Source of the DNA: Desulfobacterales bacterium
GTDB taxonomy: Bacteria; Desulfobacterota; Desulfobacteria; Desulfobacterales; UBA11574
NCBI GenBank assembly: GCA_030601485.1
Contig: JAUVTO010000026.1
Coordinates: 1-13,731 of the forward strand
Reading direction: 5' to 3'
Length of the DNA stretch: 13,731 nt
The notes beneath the pieces are model-generated. The model did not search any database and had not been told where the DNA came from. It saw nothing but the letters and a program-made list of their open reading frames with translations. The position numbers were made by a program, and so were the translations under genes. Within the stretch, counting starts at the first letter, position 1. Each line of letters opens with the position of its first letter. Shown piece after piece: positions 6,724-13,141 of this stretch.

Positions 6724-6888
6724 ATGCCTACATACGAATTCATTTGTGAAAAATGTACAAAGCCCTTTACCCTGATCATGAAAATCTCGGAGTATGAAAA
6801 GAAAAAGTTTCAATGCCCGAAATGCAAAGGCCGTAAAGTTAAACAGCAGATTACTTCTTTTCAAACTATAACTTCCAGCAAAAGTTAA
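6724..6888 (+). CDS. FmdB-like zinc-ribbon small protein
   Basis: This 54-residue protein starts MPTYEFICEKC, the typical opening of the FmdB/CxxC_CxxC_SSSS putative regulatory family. Two cysteine pairs, CEKC (8-11) and CPKC (31-34), should bind one zinc ion as a zinc ribbon. The tail ends TSSKS, short for the family, many members of which carry a serine- and glycine-rich tail. A strong AAGGAGGTG (6711-6719) precedes the ATG at good spacing, and a good promoter lies upstream. It converges on recD2, and their stop codons overlap by 4 bp. Function is unknown; a role in regulation or protein contact is only a family guess. Confidence 0.88.
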   Translation: MPTYEFICEKCTKPFTLIMKISEYEKKKFQCPKCKGRKVKQQITSFQTITSSKS

Positions 6889-9065
6889 AGTGTTCCATTC
6901 AATCTGTGTCGTAAAAAAGTATAGCGTTTTTGTGTTTTGTCGTTATTTATCCCGATGGCCAGGGCTTTCCGAGTACCGACCATTACCACCAGATCCCGGC
7001 CTCTGGTTATGGCTGTGTAAATCAAGTTGCGCTGAAGCAGGATATAATGCTGGGTAAGAATGGGGATTACCACTGCCGGATATTCTGAACCCTGTGATTT
7101 GTGCACTGAGACCGCATAGGCCAGAACGATTTCATCAAGCTCGGAAAATTCGTAGGCAACATCCCTGCCGTCAAACGTGACGGTCACTTGATATTCCTCC
7201 GGTCGGATACCGGCAATTCTACCGATGTCACCATTGAAAACCTTCTTGTCATAATTATTCCTGATCTGCATTACTTTATCGTTGACTCGAAAGCTCCGGT
7301 TTCCCCGTATGATGCCGTCTTGAACCGGATTGAGTGTTTTCTGCAGTTCCATATTGAGGTTTTCGGCTCCCACCACTCCCTTGTGCATGGGCGTTAAAAC
7401 TTGAATATCGTCGACCGGATCAAAACCAAAGCGTCTGGGGATACGTGTCTGTGTCAACTCCAATATAATTTCAAGAACCTTTTGAGGGTCTTCCTGACGG
7501 ATAAAATAAAAATCGTTGTTGGGCAAATCGTTTTCAAATGAGGGCAGGATACCGTTATTAATTTTATGAGCATTGACTATAATCCTGCTCGCTTTGGCCT
7601 GGCGGAAAATCTCGTTGAGTTCCACCACCGGCACGGCTTTTGATGTAATAATATCATTGAGAACATTTCCCGCTCCCACTGACGGCAGCTGATTGACGTC
7701 GCCCACAAGAATAACCGTCGCAAAAGGCGGAACGGCCTTTAACAGGTGGTGCATTAAAATAGTGTCTATCATGGAGGCCTCATCCAGTATGAGAAGGTCG
7801 CAATTGAGGGGTTTTTCTTGGTTTTTCTGAAAGCCTCCCTTAATAAAACTGAACTCCAGGAGTCGGTGAATGGTTTTGGCCTCATGACCCGTTGTTTCGC
7901 TCATCCGTTTTGCTGCTCTGCCCGTGGGCGCAGCCAGCAGGGTTGTTACGTTAAGCCTGGAAAAGATTTTTAACACCGCATTGATAATTGTCGTTTTACC
8001 GGTGCCCGGTCCGCCGGTAATGATCATGATCTTGTTTGTTAGAGCGGATTGTATGGCCCTGATCTGTTTTTCCGCCAGGGTAATATTCAGTTGTTTTTGG
8101 ACCCAATCTATCGCCCGTTCTGATGCGACATGGCGGATAGATTTAGGCGATGTTAGGAGTATATTCAACCGTTCGGAGATGCTGGTTTCGCATAAATGAA
8201 ACCTGGCCAGGTATACGGCTTTGTTGTTTTCTTTTAATTCTTCGATTTTTTTGTTTATATCTTCGACAATTATCTTCCGTTCAACGGCGATATTGCCGAG
8301 CGCCTTGACAACCACATCTCTTCCAACGCCGAGGATTTCCTGACTCTTTTTTATAAGGGGTTCATATGGGTAAAAGACGTGCCCCTCATCTGAGAGCTGA
8401 TTGAGGACATAGAGAATGCCTGCTTCAACCCTCAAGTGAGAATTTTCAGGGAATCCAAGTTTTGAGGCAATACGGTCGGCGATCACGAATCCTATTCCGA
8501 AAATATCCGTTGCAAGTCGATAGGGGTTGTCTGTTACCACTGCAATGGATCGATTCCCATATTGTTTGAATATTTTCGTGGCATAGCCGGAACTGATTTC
8601 ATGAGATTGAAGAAACAGCATGACATCACGAATCTCTTTCTGCTCATCCCATGCTTTTTGTATCATGGCAATACGTTTTTTGCCGATACCGTTGACCCGG
8701 GAAAGTTTTTGGATTTCATTTTCGATGACATCCAGTGTTTGTTCTCCAAATTTTTTAACGATTCGGCCGGCCATGACAGGTCCGAGCCCTTTGATGAGTC
8801 CTGAGCCCAGATACTTTCGAATTCCATAAACGGTTGCCGGAACCGTGGTCCTGGATTCTACTACCTTGAACTGCTCGCCAAATTTTGGATGATTCACCCA
8901 CTCACCGCGCATGTTGAGAATTTCGCCGGGAGCCGCAGATATAAGGTGTCCCACAACGGTTACGAGATCCTTTTGCCCGTAAACTTTTACTCTGGCAATG
9001 GTGAAACCGGTCTCGTCGTTCGTGTATGTAATTCTTTCAATCTGGCCGGAAAGCTCCGTAAGCAT
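6885..9065 (-). CDS. recD2: RecD2-type (RecD-like) ATP-dependent DNA helicase
   Basis: This 726-residue 5'-3' superfamily 1B helicase is of the RecD2 kind found without RecBC and linked to repair and replication-fork processing. The N-terminal OB-like region begins LSGQIERITYTNDETGFTIARV (5-26). Helix-hairpin-helix segments follow near 90-205 (YLGSGLIKGLGPVMAGRI, LSRVNGIGKKRI, FGIGFVIADRIA). Helicase motifs are complete: Walker A GGPGTGKTT (351-359), AAPTGRAAKRM (378-388), Walker B LLILDEASMID (424-434), VGDVNQLPSVG (454-464), EIFRQA (485-490), VHKSQGSEYP (654-663) and YTAITRGR (683-690). The start at 9065 has GAGG at 9077-9074 (minus strand). Length is normal (700-750). No recB or recC is visible nearby. 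Confidence 0.96.
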   Translation of the reverse strand: MLTELSGQIERITYTNDETGFTIARVKVYGQKDLVTVVGHLISAAPGEILNMRGEWVNHPKFGEQFKVVESRTTVPATVYGIRKYLGSGLIKGLGPVMAGRIVKKFGEQTLDVIENEIQKLSRVNGIGKKRIAMIQKAWDEQKEIRDVMLFLQSHEISSGYATKIFKQYGNRSIAVVTDNPYRLATDIFGIGFVIADRIASKLGFPENSHLRVEAGILYVLNQLSDEGHVFYPYEPLIKKSQEILGVGRDVVVKALGNIAVERKIIVEDINKKIEELKENNKAVYLARFHLCETSISERLNILLTSPKSIRHVASERAIDWVQKQLNITLAEKQIRAIQSALTNKIMIITGGPGTGKTTIINAVLKIFSRLNVTTLLAAPTGRAAKRMSETTGHEAKTIHRLLEFSFIKGGFQKNQEKPLNCDLLILDEASMIDTILMHHLLKAVPPFATVILVGDVNQLPSVGAGNVLNDIITSKAVPVVELNEIFRQAKASRIIVNAHKINNGILPSFENDLPNNDFYFIRQEDPQKVLEIILELTQTRIPRRFGFDPVDDIQVLTPMHKGVVGAENLNMELQKTLNPVQDGIIRGNRSFRVNDKVMQIRNNYDKKVFNGDIGRIAGIRPEEYQVTVTFDGRDVAYEFSELDEIVLAYAVSVHKSQGSEYPAVVIPILTQHYILLQRNLIYTAITRGRDLVVMVGTRKALAIGINNDKTQKRYTFLRHRLNGTL

Positions 9066-9111
9066 ATTTTTCGCCTCAGAAATTCTACAACTTACTGCAA
9101 ATAAAACAATT

Positions 9112-9360
9112 TATGAGATATAGTCTTTTGTCTCATATATGGAATAATGGAATGTTGGAATAGTGGAATGTTGGTTTCTAAAGGAATTTTATTATTGATG
9201 GAATTTTTAACTACCCTGTCAAGATCGATTTAATCAATAACCCATTTTTCCATTTTTTCAAAACCCATTACTCCATCATTCCAGTCTTCCAACATTCCAA
9301 TTGTGACCTGCCCGCTCGTGCCTTGCAATCCCAGGCGGGGCGAAGCGGACTAACTTGGCC
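9112..9360. repeat. repeat-rich gap between trmO and recD2
   Basis: No gene is seen. A 7-bp inverted repeat TATGAGA/TCTCATA lies at 9112-9118 and 9131-9137. GGAATGTTGG-type tandem units (9141-9174) face an inverted copy at 9265-9300; the 27-nt arms 9148-9174 and 9273-9299 match at 24 positions. A GC-rich segment at 9309-9348 with CCGCT/AGCGG ends is unlike its AT-rich surroundings and looks like a separate inserted repeat. A possible recD2 promoter on the minus strand reads TTGTTT, 16 nt, TAGAAT between about 9112 and 9085, but the -35 is poor. Confidence 0.65.
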
Positions 9361-9370
9361 CTGTTTTACA

Positions 9371-9781
9371 TTATACCCAGTCCGGCAACCGTATATCTTG
9401 TTTTAAGGCACTGCTGGGAATGAAACATTTTATATCAATAACCGGGGACCCGTCAAAGGCATCGATTTTGTCGATGTAAATTGTATTTCCTTGTATCGAT
9501 AGTATGTTACATATGGATATGCCGATCAGATTGGGCCGTAACGGAGAATGGGTTGCAAACACTCCGGTTAAAGGGTTTTTTTTGTTTTTCCTCGGATGAA
9601 TCTTCATTACTTTTCTCTTTTCAGGGGTGTCATTCTCATGAAACCAGTAACATACGGTTATATGAGAAAATCCATCCAAACCCAAAAGAGCCTCATTATA
9701 TTTTTCATAGACCTCAATCCATACCTTTTCATCCTGTTTCTTTATAATGCCCACAGGAATAACATAAAAACTCTCTTTCAT
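9371..9781 (-). CDS. trmO: TrmO/TsaA family tRNA (A37-N6)-methyltransferase
   Basis: TrmO uses S-adenosylmethionine to convert t6A37 to m6t6A37 in certain tRNAs. The 136-residue protein matches the compact beta-barrel form of the family. Motifs are LGLDGFSHITVCYWFHEN (33-50), GVFATHSPLRPNLIGISICNIL (73-94) and DAFDGSPVIDIKCFIPSS (108-125), ending LPDWV. Most members read ATRSPxRPNPIG, so H78 and L85 here are mild variations. The frame is open 43 codons further upstream, but those codons read through a repeat. The ATG at 9781 is chosen because AAGGAG stands 7 nt ahead of it on the minus strand. The coding strand shares its upstream region with the divergent deacetylase gene. Confidence 0.88.
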   Translation of the reverse strand: MKESFYVIPVGIIKKQDEKVWIEVYEKYNEALLGLDGFSHITVCYWFHENDTPEKRKVMKIHPRKNKKNPLTGVFATHSPLRPNLIGISICNILSIQGNTIYIDKIDAFDGSPVIDIKCFIPSSALKQDIRLPDWV

Positions 9782-9850
9782 ATACGGTCTCCTTTCAACG
9801 AGTGATACAATCCGGACACGAACTGACTTCTGAAATCTTATCATTGAGTT

Positions 9851-9880
9851 TCGTAAAAAGCAAAAAGTGACTTTTTGCGA
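9851..9880. repeat. collapsed copy of the E1 repeat ends
   Basis: TCGTAAAAAG (9851-9860) faces CTTTTTGCGA (9871-9880) with one mismatch. These are the same tips as E1, with almost no interior left. An overlapping hairpin GCAAAAAG/CTTTTTGC (9860-9867 and 9871-9878) has a TGA loop. It lies between trmO and its likely promoter region and could fold in the trmO leader RNA. Confidence 0.55.
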
Positions 9881-9920
9881 CACGGTTACGACCTTTTCAC
9901 AATTCGTCATTTTTTAGCCG

Positions 9921-9936
9921 GTTATATTAATATAAC
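9921..9936. promoter_or_regulatory. perfect 16-bp palindrome in the divergent gap
   Basis: GTTATATTAATATAAC reads the same on both strands and lies between the divergent trmO and deacetylase genes, 33 bp upstream of a consensus-like -35 box. It could be an operator for a dimeric regulator. The all-A/T centre also makes a chance dyad plausible. Confidence 0.35.
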
Positions 9937-9968
9937 TAAAATAATTTATCAATATATGGTGTTTTTTA

Positions 9969-9997
9969 TTGACATTAACCCCAACATATCGCATAAA
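9969..9997 (+). promoter_or_regulatory. sigma70-like promoter of the deacetylase gene
   Basis: A perfect TTGACA (9969-9974) is followed after 17 nt by CATAAA (9992-9997), four of six to the -10 consensus. Transcription would start near 10004, giving a leader of about 100 nt. A small hairpin GGTAT/ATACC lies at 10010-10014 and 10018-10022, near the start of that leader. Confidence 0.55.
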
Positions 9998-10106
9998 TTA
10001 CCTGATATGGGTATTCGATACCATGCGTTGTTATCTTAGCGGCATTCGATCCGTCGATCATTGCGGCATAATATTCTTGTTTAATCGTTTAAAAAAGGAT
10101 AAGCAC

Positions 10107-10883
10107 ATGAATAGAAGGAACTTTTTGCTGAAAAGTGCCGGTTTGTTGATGGGAAGTTTTTTGGGGCTGAACAGTTTTTCAAAGGCGTTCGCCATGGAAA
10201 AACATAGAAATCACACTGTTGATCAGCCTCGCATTGCACTGATTATCGATGATATCGGATACAGCCTTTCCCATGCGAGACAGTTCCTGAATATAGGGGT
10301 TCCCATTACCTTTGCCATCTTGCCACGACTGGCATATTCTTACGATTTGGCCCTTGAGATTCATGATAACGGGCATGAAATCTTGCTTCACCAACCCATG
10401 GAACCTTACAACGTTGATTCTTTTGATCCGGGACCTGGAGCACTCTATGTCGGAGATGGGTCCGACAGGATCGAGAGAATTATAGAGGAGAATATTGCCG
10501 GAGTACCTTATGCCGCCGGCGTGAACAACCATATGGGTTCAAGATTTACAGAGACATATAAAGAAATAAGAGAAGTGCTCCAGCTTGTAAAAAAAAGAGG
10601 TCTTTTTTTTGTTGACAGTCTTACATCAAGTCATTCTATAGGGTATAAAACCGCAAGAAGGCTTCATATGGCCGCTACAGGCAGGAACATCTTCCTGGAT
10701 AATCTTCATGATGAATCAGCCATTTATGGTCAGCTCAACAAGCTAAAAAGACATTCACAAAAATACGGGCATGCAGTAGGAATCGGACATCCGTTTCCGA
10801 AAACGGTACATACCATCGGCCGGTTTGTAAAAAATATTAAGGATTCGGATATCTCATTGGTCCATGTGTCCGATGTTTTGTAA
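10107..10883 (+). CDS. divergent polysaccharide deacetylase, exported
   Basis: This 258-residue protein belongs to the divergent polysaccharide deacetylase family (YibQ-like, Polysacc_deac_2), a NodB-type barrel predicted to act outside the cytoplasm. Visible blocks are RIALIIDDIGYSLSHARQFL (42-61, D48 and D49), GHEILLHQPMEP (89-100, H95), VNNHMGSRFTE (139-149, H142), FFVDSLTSSHSIGYKTA (167-183) and VGIGHPFPKTV (224-234, H228). The ATG at 10107 is chosen for AAGGAT just upstream and because it opens a signal peptide: MNRRNFLLKS, a hydrophobic stretch to about 24, then SKAFA with probable cleavage after residue 29. The twin arginines suggest Tat export. A longer frame from 9969 would start within the -35 box. 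The natural substrate of this family is not established. Confidence 0.88.
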   Translation: MNRRNFLLKSAGLLMGSFLGLNSFSKAFAMEKHRNHTVDQPRIALIIDDIGYSLSHARQFLNIGVPITFAILPRLAYSYDLALEIHDNGHEILLHQPMEPYNVDSFDPGPGALYVGDGSDRIERIIEENIAGVPYAAGVNNHMGSRFTETYKEIREVLQLVKKRGLFFVDSLTSSHSIGYKTARRLHMAATGRNIFLDNLHDESAIYGQLNKLKRHSQKYGHAVGIGHPFPKTVHTIGRFVKNIKDSDISLVHVSDVL

Positions 10884-10916
10884 TATCTAACCCGGATAAA
10901 CCGGAAAGAAATGTTT

Positions 10917-10985
10917 GCCACCAAGGCACCAAGACACAAAGGATTTTTTTTTATTTTTTTCTTAGTGTCTTCGTGACTTAGTGGC
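10917..10985. repeat. long inverted repeat, ACCAAGGCACCAAGACAC type
   Basis: Arms of 25 nt at 10917-10941 and 10961-10985 are inverted copies matching at 21 positions, with a 19-nt loop made mostly of T. Each arm is itself built from short units (CCAAGGCA, CCAAGACA). It lies 33 nt after the deacetylase stop and, as RNA, could form a strong hairpin that ends or protects that transcript. I recall similar sequences between genes of many environmental bacteria; that is memory, not a search. Confidence 0.75.
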
Positions 10986-10997
10986 GAAAATAAAAAG

Positions 10998-11046
10998 TTT
11001 TGCAACAAAATAGACAAATTTTGCAACTATTGTGCTAAAATTTGCA
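10998..11046 (+). promoter_or_regulatory. three TTTGCA boxes at 21-bp spacing
   Basis: TTTTGCAAC starts at 10998 and again at 11019, and a third partial copy ATTTGCAGA starts at 11040, so the period is exactly 21 bp, or two helical turns. The first two contain the dyad TTGCAA. They end 26 nt before the start of the 74-residue gene and may be operator sites overlapping its promoter (candidate -10 TAAAAT at 11036-11041). Confidence 0.45.
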
Positions 11047-11072
11047 GAATCTGGGAAAGAGAGGATAGTGAA

Positions 11073-11297
11073 ATGAAATTTTTAATAGCTGAGCAAAATA
11101 TAGATGAGGATGCCACAAAGGAGCAGGCTGAAAAATTGATTGAACTTTTGAAAGAAAAGGGTTGGGATGTTGAATATGGAATCGGGAGAAATGTGGCAAC
11201 CGACGTTTCCGAGTTCGGACAGGAGGAAAAGGTTCAGGATGCCTTTGCAGATGATTTTATGCTTTGTATATCTCAGCTGGAAAATGATATGCTATAG
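11073..11297 (+). CDS. small protein of unknown function
   Basis: This 74-residue protein matches no family I recognise. The ATG at 11073 is supported by GAGAGGA (11059-11065) at good spacing. It is acidic (many E and D), soluble-looking, with no signal peptide or membrane segment. Residues 12-30 look like an amphipathic helix (DEDATKEQAEKLIELLKEKG) after a short strand KFLIAEQN, and a second strand WDVEYGIG follows: a beta-alpha-beta start. The C-terminal half, FADDFMLCISQLENDML, is probably helical and holds the only cysteine. It is followed 106 nt later by a cyclic-nucleotide-binding-domain gene; whether they are cotranscribed is unclear. Confidence 0.8.
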   Translation: MKFLIAEQNIDEDATKEQAEKLIELLKEKGWDVEYGIGRNVATDVSEFGQEEKVQDAFADDFMLCISQLENDML

Positions 11298-11403
11298 AAA
11301 TTGCATGTGTGAATAAACAGGACTAAAAACCGGAGATCACATCGTATTATAAAAGTCCATGTCACGATCAACCTTTAGGGAGACGTGGAAAGAGATTGGA
11401 ATT

Positions 11404-11787
11404 ATGTTTCAAACTGCTATAGAAGAGGAATACAAGGATGGGGAAATTATTTTTAAGGAAGGAAGTTCGGGAGACTGGATCTATGTAATTGAATCTGGTG
11501 CCGTGGAGATTTCCAAAAAAATAGGCGGGGAAAAGGTGGTAATGGTGGTGCTAAAGCCCGGAGAAGTCATCGGGGAGCTGGGTTTTATCACCAAAACCCC
11601 ACGTACCGCCACCGCCACAGCAATTGGCGATACAACTGTAGGAATTATCGACCCTATTTTTTTTGAACAGGAGTTCAACAAACTGTCCCCCGGTTTTCAG
11701 GCAGTTCTGACCAGCCTTGCCGCACGTCTTAAAAAGACTACGGAGAGTGCCTGTCTCATCAGAAAAACCCTCCACAAAAAGAAGTAA
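11404..11787 (+). CDS. cyclic nucleotide-binding domain protein
   Basis: This 127-residue protein is essentially one Crp-type cyclic-nucleotide-binding beta-barrel with no attached DNA-binding or catalytic domain. It shows KDGEIIFKEGSSGDWIYVIESGAVEIS (11-37) and a phosphate-binding cassette GEVIGELGFITKTPRTATATA (53-73), with E58 and R67 placed to bind the cyclic nucleotide. A C-terminal helix pair ends in basic KTLHKKK. The frame also opens at ATG 11359, but the domain begins naturally at MFQTAIEEEY, so 11404 is preferred with moderate confidence; neither start has a strong ribosome binding site. A weak promoter candidate is TTGCAT (11301-11306) with TAAAAA (11324-11329). It may be a sensor subunit acting on a partner protein. 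Confidence 0.85.
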   Translation: MFQTAIEEEYKDGEIIFKEGSSGDWIYVIESGAVEISKKIGGEKVVMVVLKPGEVIGELGFITKTPRTATATAIGDTTVGIIDPIFFEQEFNKLSPGFQAVLTSLAARLKKTTESACLIRKTLHKKK

Positions 11788-11842
11788 TTTCTTTCTTTGC
11801 AATCCATATTTTTTCTTGAAATTCATTTATTTTTTACTCGTA

Positions 11843-11871
11843 TTGACTTGTAGTATCCCTTTTGGTATCGA
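11843..11871 (+). promoter_or_regulatory. possible promoter of ndk-trmJ
   Basis: TTGACT (11843-11848) is followed after 17 nt by TATCGA (11866-11871). The -35 matches at five of six positions and the -10 at three of six. It lies about 40 nt ahead of the ndk start in an otherwise unassigned gap. Confidence 0.4.
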
Positions 11872-11911
11872 AACGGCAATTAATAAAATCCATTAAAGGA
11901 AAATGAAAGTT

Positions 11912-12328
11912 ATGGAAAAAACATTGTCTATTATCAAGCCCGACGGGGTTGCCCGAGGACTGATCGGCGAAGTTATTAAACTAATGGAAAGCAACGGACT
12001 AAAGATCATTACCATGAAAATGTTGAAATTGACCAAAGACCAGGCAGAAAATTTCTATGCAGTGCACAAAGAAAGGCCGTTTTTTCAAAGTCTGACATAT
12101 TTCATGACATCCGGACCTATTGTGGTTATGGTTCTTGAGGGAGAAGATGCCATAGCCAGATACCGTGACATAATGGGTGCCACCGATTACAGGGAAGCGG
12201 CTGAAGGAACCATTCGGAGGGAATTTGCAACGGATATCGAAAAAAATATCGTGCACGGTTCAGATTCCCCTCAGACCGCCGCCTCTGAAATAGGTTTCTT
12301 TTTCAACAGCTTTGAAGTTACCGGCTGA
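11912..12328 (+). CDS. ndk: nucleoside-diphosphate kinase
   Basis: Ndk moves the gamma-phosphate from ATP to nucleoside diphosphates through a phosphohistidine, keeping NTP and dNTP pools balanced. The 138-residue protein has family length. It opens MEKTLSIIKPDGVARGLIGE (1-20) and carries the signature NIVHGSDSP (112-120), in which H115 is the phosphorylated residue, followed by EIGFFF. RREFATDIEKN replaces the more common RGDFG stretch of the loop before it. An in-frame ATG at 11903 lies only 2 nt after AAAGGA (11895-11900), too close; the ATG at 11912 fits the family N-terminus better. Its stop overlaps the trmJ start as TGATG, indicating translational coupling. Confidence 0.95.
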   Translation: MEKTLSIIKPDGVARGLIGEVIKLMESNGLKIITMKMLKLTKDQAENFYAVHKERPFFQSLTYFMTSGPIVVMVLEGEDAIARYRDIMGATDYREAAEGTIRREFATDIEKNIVHGSDSPQTAASEIGFFFNSFEVTG

Positions 12329-13116
12329 TGTCCAAACCAATCAATTTTGACAACATCACTATAGTATTACACCAGCCACGACATCCTGAAAATATCGGGT
12401 CCGTTGCCCGTGCCATGTGTAATATGGGCTTCAGTCGGCTTGTGGTCATCGACCCCCCAAACTATGACCGAAATAAAATCCTGAAATTGTCGACTCATAC
12501 CGCCTCAGATGTGGTTGATAAAATTAGCATTTACACAGATCTTAAGAACGCGCTTTCCCATTTTAATTATGTTGTCGGTGCTACGGCGCGGCTGGGAGGA
12601 CAGCGGCAGGTCGTGAATAATCCGTCTAAACTGGCTCAAAAGCTGGTTCCCATTTCCATTGAGAATCGTATCGCCATCCTATTTGGTCCGGAAGACCGGG
12701 GACTTTCCAACGATGACATCCGGTATTGTCATGCGCTTGTAAATATCCCCACCGCTGAATTTTCATCCCTGAATCTGGCCCAGGCAGTAATGATCATATG
12801 CTATGAAATTTTTACTGCCGATCTTGAGAAAAATACGGAATTTACTCCTCGTCTTGCCAGCCGGCATGAACTCGATGGGATGTATGATCAGCTCAAAGAT
12901 ATACTGGTCAGGATAAGCTATATCAATCCTGAAAATCCGGATTACTGGATCAACAAGTTACGTCGTTTTTTTTCCAGGATTCAGCTTCGTTCCAAAGAGG
13001 TCAGTATTATCCGTGGGATATGCAGGCAGATCGACTGGTATGGAAAGAAGTGCTGTGAGGACGGGAAGGGGATGAGGCAAAATAATGCAACGCGGGAGAA
13101 TAAAGAATTTTGGTAA
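12328..13116 (+). CDS. trmJ: TrmJ-like tRNA/rRNA 2'-O-methyltransferase (SpoU family)
   Basis: This 262-residue SPOUT-class enzyme of the TrmH/SpoU group 1 branch is most like TrmJ, which methylates the 2'-O of the ribose at position 32 of tRNAs. The three SPOUT motifs are clear: HQPRHPENIGSVARAMCNMG (15-34, with N22 and R28), ILFGPEDRGLSNDDI (117-131) and NIPTAEFSSLNLAQAVMIICYE (139-160); the last two form the knotted cofactor site. A C-terminal helical extension of about 100 residues is usual for TrmJ. The tail EDGKGMRQNNATRENKEFW is polar and not conserved as far as I can tell. Translation is coupled to ndk by a 1-nt overlap. Exact target nucleotide is inferred. Confidence 0.9.
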   Translation: MSKPINFDNITIVLHQPRHPENIGSVARAMCNMGFSRLVVIDPPNYDRNKILKLSTHTASDVVDKISIYTDLKNALSHFNYVVGATARLGGQRQVVNNPSKLAQKLVPISIENRIAILFGPEDRGLSNDDIRYCHALVNIPTAEFSSLNLAQAVMIICYEIFTADLEKNTEFTPRLASRHELDGMYDQLKDILVRISYINPENPDYWINKLRRFFSRIQLRSKEVSIIRGICRQIDWYGKKCCEDGKGMRQNNATRENKEFW

Positions 13117-13141
13117 ATAAGATTCCCCAAAAAGGAGACCC

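Noticed and set aside
9782..9910. 43-codon N-terminal extension of TrmO
   Set aside because: It is encoded across the collapsed repeat and the leader, and a good ribosome binding site sits at the shorter start.
9969..10106. 46-codon N-terminal extension of the deacetylase
   Set aside because: It would start inside the predicted -35 box and would bury the signal peptide. The ATG at 10107 has a ribosome binding site and opens the signal peptide.
10730..11026. 98-codon minus-strand frame
   Set aside because: It is a shadow frame over the deacetylase 3' end and the inverted repeat, with no family and no start signal.
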